Source: Hyphomicrobiales bacterium (GTDB lineage Bacteria; Pseudomonadota; Alphaproteobacteria; Rhizobiales; Xanthobacteraceae). Taken from it: a stretch of 5,028 nt of DNA. The stretch spans positions 1-5,028 of the forward strand of contig PKXB01000024.1 in NCBI GenBank assembly GCA_003133345.1, read 5' to 3'. Within the stretch, counting starts at the first letter, position 1. The number at the start of each line of letters is the position of its first letter. The notes below the pieces were generated by a model. The model worked only from the letters and a program-made list of their open reading frames with translations. It ran no database searches and was not told where the DNA came from. Positions 1-5,028 of the stretch are shown one piece after another. The translations under genes were made by a program, and so were the position numbers.

Positions 1-896
1 CCGTTCGCTTCCATGATAGTCTTGGTGATGAAAGCGGCGGCGTACGGCTCGTCATGCATCGGGTCGCGCGGATTGGAAGAGGTGCACCATTCCGTATAAT
101 AGATCGGACGGTTGCCAGCCCGCTTCCGCACCTCCCGCGTTTCGTCGCGCAAGACGCTACGCCGGCTTTTCGAAAGTTGCGCTTCGGTGTCGTCACCAGG
201 CTGCCCGAAGGCGTCGGTCGGATAATGATGCGTGCTGATAAAGTCGGTCGGCAGTTGGCTTTTCGTACAAAACCCAATGAAATCGTCGATCCAGGCGTTT
301 GCCGCGGTCGCTGGCCCTCCCACCTTCAGTTCACTATCGACCGATTTTATCGCCTCGGCGGTGTAGCGATAAAGCTTGAAATAATCGTCTTGTTTGCCGC
401 TGCCGAAAGCGTTGAGATTCGGCTCATTCCAGACTTCAAAGAACCATTGGCGAACTTCGACCAGGCCATAGCGCTCGACCCAGTGGGCGACCAGCTTGCG
501 GATCAACGTCGCCCATTGCGCGTAGTCCTTCGGCGGAGTGACATTGGCACGATAATGGAAAACCGTCTTATCGCCGGACGCCAAGATGCTGGGCATGAAG
601 CTCAGCTCGACGAACGGCTTCATGCCGATCGAAAGCAGAAAGTCGAAGATCTGATCTGCATTAAAGAATGAATAGAAAAGAGTATCGCCTTCACCGATCA
701 GCGTACCCATGTCGTCGCACAATAGGCCGTGCATTCGCACATGGCCGAATCCAAGCTCGTCGTGCGAGCGTCGCATTTGCGCCTGCCAGTCGACTCGTAA
801 CGCCAATGGGGCGTGGCAACTGCCGATGGTATGTTCCCAGAAATGCGGCAGGCTTGAAGCCGTACCGGCGATGTCGCAACTGAAATTCGCAGCCAT
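1..896 (-). CDS. GH39 family glycoside hydrolase, beta-xylosidase-like (3' end cut by window edge)
   Basis: The reverse complement from the ATG at 896 is open for 298 codons to the left edge. It reads as the N-terminal TIM-barrel part of a GH39 enzyme. Visible signatures are LPHFWEHTIGSCHA (residues 16-29), ELGFGHVRMHGLLCDDMGTL (47-66), FFEVWNEPNLN (152-162, with E158 as the expected acid/base), STHHYPTDAFG (221-231) and IYYTEWCTSSNPRD (265-278, with E269 as the expected nucleophile). The E158/E269 spacing fits the family, in which catalytic glutamates lie near residues 160 and 277. Full-length GH39 xylosidases are about 500 residues, so roughly 200 are missing. There is no signal peptide, so it probably acts in the cytoplasm on imported xylosides or short xylo-oligosaccharides. 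The start lies 12 bases after the pgl stop, in the same frame. A weak GAAAG sits about 9 bases upstream of the ATG, and a TTG two codons earlier is a possible alternative start. The GSCHA segment has Cys where GSGHA is common. The family is secure; the exact substrate (xyloside or another glycoside) is not. Confidence 0.9.
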   Translation of the reverse strand, partial: MAANFSCDIAGTASSLPHFWEHTIGSCHAPLALRVDWQAQMRRSHDELGFGHVRMHGLLCDDMGTLIGEGDTLFYSFFNADQIFDFLLSIGMKPFVELSFMPSILASGDKTVFHYRANVTPPKDYAQWATLIRKLVAHWVERYGLVEVRQWFFEVWNEPNLNAFGSGKQDDYFKLYRYTAEAIKSVDSELKVGGPATAANAWIDDFIGFCTKSQLPTDFISTHHYPTDAFGQPGDDTEAQLSKSRRSVLRDETREVRKRAGNRPIYYTEWCTSSNPRDPMHDEPYAAAFITKTIMEAN

Positions 897-908
897 GATC
901 AAATTCTT

Positions 909-1634
909 TCAACCGTTCGCGGCCGCATCAGCAAACGTCCACAACCTACCGGTTGGATGAAGACGCGCTGCCGGCAGGCTGTCGTCGCCACGACGAAGCC
1001 GCTTGAAGATCGGCCGCTTCTCGTCTCCCGCAATTAGGAAGGCCGCGTTCCGGCTGCTTTCGAGCGCCGGATAGGTCAGCGTGATGCGCGCTTCTGGCTT
1101 GGCGCCAATGACTGCCGAAACCCACTTGTCGCGTTCCGCCAGCACCGCGTTGCCTGGGAACAACGAGGCTGTATGGCCATCTGAACCGAGTCCAAGAAGA
1201 TTCACGTCGAACAGTGGTCGAGCTGGATCAAGACGCTCCGCACCGTAGAAGGATTTGAGTTCATCTTCATAGGCGGAGGCTGCTGCGTCAGGGCCAAGCC
1301 CTTCGGTCGGAATGGGATGGATGTTTGTGGCGGGGATCGGTGCGTGCGACAATAGCGCCACGCGCACCATGCGGTAGTTGCTGAGCGCGTCATTGTGCGG
1401 CACGAATCGCTCGTCGCCCCAGAACCAGTGCGTTCGCGCCCAGGGAAAGCGACCGCGATAAGGCGGTTCAGCCAGATGCTCATAGAATAGCTGCGGGGTT
1501 GAACCGCCGGACAGGCAGACTGCAAAAGTGCCGTCCTTTGCGTTCGCCAGTTCGATCATCCATTCCGCGACTCGGCGCGCCATGGTCTCTGGATCCGAGA
1601 GAATTTCCAGTTTGGCTTTGAGCGGACCCGTCAT
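909..1634 (-). CDS. pgl: 6-phosphogluconolactonase
   Basis: This 241-residue cytoplasmic enzyme hydrolyses 6-phosphogluconolactone to 6-phosphogluconate, the second step of the oxidative pentose-phosphate pathway. The NagB/DevB-type fold is recognised from the phosphate-binding loop CLSGGSTP (residues 40-47), FWGDERFVPHNDALSNYRM (71-89) and the signature LLGLGSDGHTASLFPG (146-161), in which H154 is the expected catalytic histidine. The C-terminus has the usual LPAARLHPTGRLWTFAD ending. The length is normal for bacterial DevB-type lactonases. The start ATG overlaps the rpe stop by 4 bases (ATGA). A GAGG motif lies about 7 bases upstream, inside rpe, which supports this start. Its substrate is the product of the zwf gene at the head of the window. 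No defects are seen. Confidence 0.96.
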   Translation of the reverse strand: MTGPLKAKLEILSDPETMARRVAEWMIELANAKDGTFAVCLSGGSTPQLFYEHLAEPPYRGRFPWARTHWFWGDERFVPHNDALSNYRMVRVALLSHAPIPATNIHPIPTEGLGPDAAASAYEDELKSFYGAERLDPARPLFDVNLLGLGSDGHTASLFPGNAVLAERDKWVSAVIGAKPEARITLTYPALESSRNAAFLIAGDEKRPIFKRLRRGDDSLPAARLHPTGRLWTFADAAANG

Positions 1635-2347
1635 AAGCGCGCCCTCGCGGCCAACGGGCGGTGGGCGTTACGGATGGCGGCGATCGCGGCCGCATAATTA
1701 TCCGATCTGAAGATCGCAGATCCGGCAACAATGGCGTTCGCACCCGCCTCGATCGCCTGCCCGGCGGTTTCGCGATTTTCGCCGCCGTCAACCTCAATGA
1801 ACGGATCGAGGCCGCGTGCTTCGCATAGCTGCCGCAAACTGCGGATCTTGGGCAACATCTTCGGCAGAAATTTCTGCCCGCTGAAGCCGGGATTTACGGT
1901 CATAACAAGAACTACATCGCAGAGATACAGTACGTGTTCGATCAATTCAATCGGGCTCGCCGGGTTTAGCACCACACCGGCCTTCTTGCCGAGGTCGCGG
2001 ATTTGCGACAGCACACCGTGGAGATGGGTCGTCGCCGACGACTCCGCCGGCACGAGCAGATGATCGGCGCCGGCCTCGGAAAATGTCGTGAGATAGCGCT
2101 CCGGCTCGACGATCATGAGGTGCACATTGAGCGGCTTCTGTGTGTGGCGTCGCACCGCTTCAACAATCACCGGTCCGAACGTGATATTCGGCACAAAGCG
2201 ACCATCCATGACATCGATATGGATCCAGTCGGCGCCGGCTGCATCGACGGCGTGAACCTCGTCGGCGAGATGCCCGAAATCCGCCGACAAGATCGACGGC
2301 GCAACGACAATCGACTTTTGCAAATTTTCCTTCGCCCGGGCCGTCAT
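1631..2347 (-). CDS. rpe: Ribulose-phosphate 3-epimerase
   Basis: This 238-residue TIM-barrel metalloenzyme interconverts D-ribulose 5-phosphate and D-xylulose 5-phosphate. Family motifs are complete: APSILSADF (16-24), WIHIDVMDGRFVPNITFGP (41-59, with metal/catalytic H43 and D45), LNVHLMI (73-79, H76), VMTVNPGFSGQKF (148-160, the phosphate-side loop) and FIEVDGGEN (183-191, second catalytic D187). The gating methionines M47, M78 and M149 are present. Residues 1-11 are a short N-terminal extension. The start ATG overlaps the gntK stop by 4 bases, with AAAGG about 9 bases upstream. Its presence with zwf, gntK and pgl ties it to the oxidative pentose-phosphate route; no Calvin-cycle genes are visible here. 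It also supplies xylulose 5-phosphate, where xylose catabolism normally enters. Confidence 0.96.
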   Translation of the reverse strand: MTARAKENLQKSIVVAPSILSADFGHLADEVHAVDAAGADWIHIDVMDGRFVPNITFGPVIVEAVRRHTQKPLNVHLMIVEPERYLTTFSEAGADHLLVPAESSATTHLHGVLSQIRDLGKKAGVVLNPASPIELIEHVLYLCDVVLVMTVNPGFSGQKFLPKMLPKIRSLRQLCEARGLDPFIEVDGGENRETAGQAIEAGANAIVAGSAIFRSDNYAAAIAAIRNAHRPLAARARL

Positions 2348-2985
2348 GGTCGCTCGCCTTTCGACGCGTCTGAAGTTGCCACCGCTCCCGAGGTTGATTT
2401 ATGACCGCAAGCCCTGCCTTGCCGCTCCTCCAACTGACGCACGATCTCCGCGACGATCTCGGCTGGCCTGCCGCCGACGTCGACGGTGAGCGGATGCTCG
2501 TCTGGCGTCGGCTCCTGCAGCGTCGCAAACTGGCTGTCGAGTAGGGCCACCGGCATGAAGTGCTCATGCCGCGCAGCCATGCGCCTGTGGATGAGGTCGT
2601 GCGATCCTTTGAGGTAGACCAGCGTTACGTCTGAGCGATCACCGATGATGATGTCGCGGTAAGCCCGCTTCAGCGCCGAGCAGGTGAGCACGCCGGATTC
2701 GCCGCGCGCTCGCCAGCCGTCAATTTCCTCGCCGATCTTTCGCAGCCAAGGTAACCGGTCGGCATCCGTCAGCGGCATTCCACTGTGCATTTTCTCCACA
2801 TTCGCGGCTGGGTGCAGATCATCGCCCTCCTGGAATTGGCAGCCGAGTGCGGCCGAGAGCAGGACCGAGACCGTGGTCTTGCCCGATCCCGAGACGCCCA
2901 TGACAACGGCGATCACCGGCTTGACTATGGTAGTCGAGAGAGCTGGTGACCACATGCGCTGTGGCTGGCGATCAGGCGGCATCAT
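2344..2985 (-). CDS. gntK: Gluconokinase (GntK type, P-loop)
   Basis: This ATP-dependent kinase phosphorylates D-gluconate to 6-phosphogluconate, bypassing Zwf and Pgl. It has the P-loop GVSGSGKTT (residues 30-38), the gluconokinase signature EGDDLHPAANVEKM (53-66), GMPLTDADRLPWL (69-81), LTCSALKRAYRD (100-111) and RHEHFMPVALLDSQ (139-152). At 213 residues it is longer than typical GntK proteins (about 170-175). The excess is about 22 residues before the first beta strand and a low-complexity tail of roughly 25 residues (from about 187) that runs into the rpe overlap. Two adjacent ATG codons (2985 and 2982) follow an AAGGAG ribosome-binding site. The second is better spaced, so the true protein may be one residue shorter. 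A third Met at residue 11 would also leave the kinase core intact. The gene lies 21 bases after the second HAD gene. Confidence 0.94.
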   Translation of the reverse strand: MMPPDRQPQRMWSPALSTTIVKPVIAVVMGVSGSGKTTVSVLLSAALGCQFQEGDDLHPAANVEKMHSGMPLTDADRLPWLRKIGEEIDGWRARGESGVLTCSALKRAYRDIIIGDRSDVTLVYLKGSHDLIHRRMAARHEHFMPVALLDSQFATLQEPTPDEHPLTVDVGGRPAEIVAEIVRQLEERQGRACGHKSTSGAVATSDASKGERP

Positions 2986-2988
2986 GCG

Positions 2989-2994
2989 CTCCTT
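2989..2994 (-). promoter_or_regulatory. Shine-Dalgarno site for gntK
   Basis: The minus strand reads AAGGAG here. It lies 3 bases before the ATG at 2985 and 6 bases before the adjacent ATG at 2982. It is the strongest ribosome-binding match seen at any start in the window. It falls in the 21-base gap between the second HAD gene and gntK, the widest gap in the operon, so gntK probably initiates independently of upstream translation. The spacing favours the second ATG. Confidence 0.7.
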
Positions 2995-3006
2995 GGTGGT
3001 TGCGAG

Positions 3007-3843
3007 TCATGCAGCAGCCCGGCATAGAACAAACTTCCGCACTGCATTGGCGAAGCCTTCCTGTTCGTTACTGTCGGTCACTGCGCTCGCCTGTGCCTTC
3101 ACCTCATCGCTGGAATTGCCCATGGCGATGGAAAATCCGCTTTTGCAAAACATAAGGACATCATTCGGCATGTCGCCAAACGTGGCGATCTGTTCGGGCG
3201 GAATGTTCAGAAGCCTGGAAAGGGTGGCGACGACTGCCCCCTTATTCGCCTGCGGGTGGGTTACGTCGAGGTAGTAGGGCTGAGAGCGCGCCGCACTCGC
3301 CTTTTCACCCAGGGTCGTCTGCGCAAGCTTTTCGCAGGCGGCGACTAAGTCGAGATCGTCGGAGATGCCGACGATCTTTACCGCGTGCGCGAGATGAGCG
3401 TCCGTAAACGCCGCCACGACTTGGGCGTCAAATTTCACCGTCCATGCCTCGCGGGCCACATGCGGCGCGTCCAGCTTACGGATCAACCACTCGTCGGCCG
3501 TATAGACCCAAGCGTCCAGCCCCTGATTGAGGATGAGCTCTACGGTTTTCTTGGCTATCACCGGATCGAGCGTTCGGCTCTCTATCTCCGAGAGGTCGGG
3601 ATGGACAAATACGCCGCCGTTAAAGCCTGCGATCGGCGTCCGCAAAGCGAGCGGCTCGATCAGCATTGCCATCCCACGGGGCGGCCTGCCGCTGGTAATC
3701 GCAAAGGCGATGCCGGCTGCGGCAAGCGCCTTCACGGCGTCCTCCGCACGCGAGGTCAGCACCTTGTCTTTAGTGAGAAGCGTGCCGTCGACATCGGCGA
3801 GCACAAGCGAAATCTTTGATGCAGTAAGATCTGGCTTGATCAT
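3007..3843 (-). CDS. Cof-type HAD-superfamily phosphatase (second tandem copy)
   Basis: This 278-residue HAD hydrolase of the Cof/type IIB group probably dephosphorylates a small sugar phosphate or related metabolite in the cytoplasm. All four HAD motifs are intact: motif I LADVDGTLL (residues 15-23, nucleophile D17 and acid/base D19), motif II TSGRPPRG (50-57, S51), motif III Lys in HPQANKG (196-202, K201) and motif IV GDMPNDVLMF (223-232, metal ligands D224 and D228). The region between motifs II and III is the expected C2 cap, which sets substrate choice. It is a clear paralogue of its upstream neighbour, roughly half identical by hand alignment and nearly free of gaps up to residue 243. 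Its start ATG overlaps that neighbour's stop by 4 bases. Here motif II has the usual SGR, unlike the first copy. The family is certain; the substrate is unknown, and the neighbours suggest a pentose-phosphate or gluconate-derived phosphate. Confidence 0.9.
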   Translation of the reverse strand: MIKPDLTASKISLVLADVDGTLLTKDKVLTSRAEDAVKALAAAGIAFAITSGRPPRGMAMLIEPLALRTPIAGFNGGVFVHPDLSEIESRTLDPVIAKKTVELILNQGLDAWVYTADEWLIRKLDAPHVAREAWTVKFDAQVVAAFTDAHLAHAVKIVGISDDLDLVAACEKLAQTTLGEKASAARSQPYYLDVTHPQANKGAVVATLSRLLNIPPEQIATFGDMPNDVLMFCKSGFSIAMGNSSDEVKAQASAVTDSNEQEGFANAVRKFVLCRAAA

Positions 3844-4715
3844 GCGCGGCCTGTCGCATGAACGCTCGCAACTTGTACATTCGAACGATCGCTGCTCAGG
3901 ATGAACCGTTCGACCGCATTGGCGAAGCCATCGTCGTGATTGCTGTCAGTCACGAAGTTCGCGGCCCGCTGAACCGCCGGACTGGCGTTGTCCATGGCAA
4001 TGCTGAGACCGCTTCGCTCGAACATCGCGACGTCATTTCCGCCGTCGCCAATGACGGCGATCTCCGCCAGTGGAACCCCCAACAGCCTCGCAATCTCCGA
4101 CAACGCGACGCCTTTGTTGGCGAGTGGGTGGGTGATATCGAGATAGTAAGACTGCGAGCGCGCCACGGTGGCCTGATCGGCAAGCGCGGCACGCACATCG
4201 CGCTCACGCTGCGCGAGAAATTCGAATTCCTTGCTGACGCCAACGATCTTATTGGCGGCATCGAGGCTTTGTCCAAAATTGTCGACCAGTGTCGGTTGGA
4301 ACCCAACAGTGCGCTCCTCAAACCGGACATATGGCTCGTCACAATCGCGCACCAACCAATCCTGCCCACTGAAAACCCAGACTTGCACATTGTGCGCGTC
4401 GAGCAGACTAACGGCGCAGCGAGCGACCTCAGGCGACAGCAGACGCTCGGTAATGACGGTTAGATCGCGCGTCGCTATTACTCCGCCATTAAAGCCGCAC
4501 ACCGGTGTCGTGATTCCCAAAGGCCGGAGCAGCATGCCCAAGCCGCGAGGTGGTCGGCTGCTGATGATTGCAAATTTGATACCGCATGCGTGAAGCTTTG
4601 CCACCGCCGCCTGGGTGCGCGCGGTCAAGACCTTGTCGTCGGTGACTAAGGTACCGTCGACATCCGAGACAAGTGTCGAGATTTTTGGTGAAACATTCCG
4701 AGGGGATGGCGTCAT
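3840..4715 (-). CDS. Cof-type HAD-superfamily phosphatase (first tandem copy)
   Basis: This 291-residue HAD hydrolase is of the same Cof/type IIB group as the following gene. Motif I is VSDVDGTLV (residues 16-24, D18 and D20), motif II is ISSRPPRG (51-58, S52), the motif III Lys is in HPLANKG (196-202, K201), and motif IV is GDGGNDVAMF (223-232, D224 and D228). A C2 cap spans the region between motifs II and III. Compared with its paralogue, motif II has SSR in place of SGR, the segment after motif IV reads AMDNAS rather than AMGNSS, and about 17 residues extend past the shared GFANAV..FIL ending. The start ATG overlaps the zwf stop by 4 bases. No strong Shine-Dalgarno is seen; instead a 16-base palindrome ends about 10 bases upstream of the start. 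It is probably an active phosphatase, since all catalytic residues are present. Its substrate is unknown. Confidence 0.9.
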   Translation of the reverse strand: MTPSPRNVSPKISTLVSDVDGTLVTDDKVLTARTQAAVAKLHACGIKFAIISSRPPRGLGMLLRPLGITTPVCGFNGGVIATRDLTVITERLLSPEVARCAVSLLDAHNVQVWVFSGQDWLVRDCDEPYVRFEERTVGFQPTLVDNFGQSLDAANKIVGVSKEFEFLAQRERDVRAALADQATVARSQSYYLDITHPLANKGVALSEIARLLGVPLAEIAVIGDGGNDVAMFERSGLSIAMDNASPAVQRAANFVTDSNHDDGFANAVERFILSSDRSNVQVASVHATGRA

Positions 4716-5028
4716 TGCGATTTCACGGCGCCGGCGCCGTTGACGGGGCGCCAGTGTCGGCCATCACGTGCCAAAAGCGCGTCCGCCTCGCTCGGTCCTG
4801 CACTTCCCGCAGGATAAACCGGCAGATCTGCCGCCCCCTTCTTGGCCCAAGCATCGAGCACCGGCTGCACGATGCGCCAAGTCTGTTCCACCATATCGGC
4901 GCGCATGAATAAAGTGGGGTCGCCGATCATGACATCGTAGAGAAGCGTCTCGTATCCAACATTAGGTTCCTTCAAAAACCAATCATCGTAGCGGAAGTCC
5001 ATCTTAACGGCGGCGAGATCCACCACTG
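4712..5028 (-). CDS. zwf: Glucose-6-phosphate 1-dehydrogenase, C-terminal part (5' end beyond window)
   Basis: The frame is open through the right edge and holds only the last 105 or so residues of an enzyme that normally has about 490. Recognisable C-terminal Zwf features are VKMDFRYDDWF, EPNVGYETLLYDVMIGDPTLFMRAD and the following VEQTWRIVQPVLDAWA helix, then an AGSAGPSEADALLARDG segment before the end. The full enzyme oxidises glucose 6-phosphate to 6-phosphogluconolactone with NADP. The nucleotide-binding fold and the active-site His region are outside the window and cannot be checked. The GTG at 5026 is an internal valine, not a start. The TGA stop overlaps the first HAD gene's ATG. As the most upstream gene seen, it probably shares a transcript with everything downstream; the promoter is not in the window. 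Confidence 0.95.
   Translation of the reverse strand, partial: VVDLAAVKMDFRYDDWFLKEPNVGYETLLYDVMIGDPTLFMRADMVEQTWRIVQPVLDAWAKKGAADLPVYPAGSAGPSEADALLARDGRHWRPVNGAGAVKSQ
4725..4740. repeat. Perfect 16-base GC palindrome at the 3' end of zwf
   Basis: The sequence acggcgccggcgccgt equals its own reverse complement. It lies within the last codons of zwf, encoding the Gly-Ala-Gly-Ala part of the tail, and ends about 10 bases before the first HAD gene's start. In RNA it could fold into a hairpin of about six GC-rich pairs, or pair between molecules. No T-run follows, so it is not a standard terminator. It covers the place where a Shine-Dalgarno for the HAD gene would sit, so a translational effect is possible. 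It could equally be a chance product of GC-rich Gly/Ala codons. Confidence 0.5.

Noticed and set aside
54..671. Plus-strand open frame of 205 codons
   Set aside because: It lies wholly antisense to the GH39 gene, whose minus-strand translation has clear family motifs and both catalytic residues. The plus-strand product has no recognisable domain.
691..912. Minus-strand open frame of 73 codons beginning near the pgl end
   Set aside because: It is out of frame with, and overlapped by, the GH39 coding sequence, which is much better supported.
2003..2404. Plus-strand open frame of 133 codons
   Set aside because: It is antisense to rpe and the gntK end, and its Arg/His-rich product looks like a complement-frame artefact.
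2684..3274. Plus-strand open frame of 196 codons
   Set aside because: It spans the antisense of gntK and of the second HAD gene's 3' end, across a real gene junction. No domain is recognisable.
3858..4463. Plus-strand open frame of 201 codons
   Set aside because: It is antisense to the first HAD gene, which has all catalytic motifs. The product shows no recognisable family and is a shadow of GC-rich coding sequence.
3007..4715. The two HAD genes as one duplicated or frameshifted assembly artefact
   Set aside because: The copies differ at about half of their residues, each has a full set of motifs and its own start and stop, and the proteins differ in their tails. They are true diverged paralogues.
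4725..4740. Palindrome as a rho-independent terminator after zwf
   Set aside because: No T-run follows on the transcribed strand, and the element lies inside the zwf coding sequence just before an overlapping gene start.

Overview
The window looks like one compact stretch of an alphaproteobacterial chromosome, most likely from the Hyphomicrobiales (rhizobial) group. I base this on the moderately high GC content, the wording of the proteins (for example the C-terminal glucose-6-phosphate dehydrogenase phrasing DFRYDDWF...GYETLLYD) and the tight operon style. The taxonomic call is inference from recognition and was not tested by a search.

All seven supported genes lie on the minus strand and are transcribed from right to left. 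In order of transcription they are: the 3' end of zwf (glucose-6-phosphate dehydrogenase, cut by the right edge), two paralogous Cof-type HAD phosphatases in tandem, gntK (gluconokinase), rpe (ribulose-5-phosphate 3-epimerase), pgl (6-phosphogluconolactonase), and a family GH39 glycoside hydrolase of the beta-xylosidase type (cut by the left edge). Four of the six junctions are 4-base ATGA stop/start overlaps. The other two are gaps of 21 and 12 bases. There is no intergenic space over 300 bases, no visible internal promoter or terminator, and no RNA gene, mobile element or CRISPR array.

The genes work together as an oxidative pentose-phosphate unit. Zwf makes 6-phosphogluconolactone, Pgl hydrolyses it to 6-phosphogluconate, GntK feeds external gluconate into the same pool, and Rpe converts ribulose-5-phosphate to xylulose-5-phosphate. 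6-phosphogluconate dehydrogenase (gnd), or edd/eda, is not in the window and would be expected just outside it or elsewhere. The two less ordinary parts are the pair of HAD phosphatases of unknown substrate between zwf and gntK, and the xylosidase-like GH39 enzyme 12 bases after pgl. The latter could link xylose-containing glycosides to the same pentose metabolism.

The GH39 gene is open through the left edge, so it has no stop codon in the window; I read it by translating the reverse complement by hand. The long plus-strand reading frames are antisense shadows of these genes. I see no evidence of a wholly new system.
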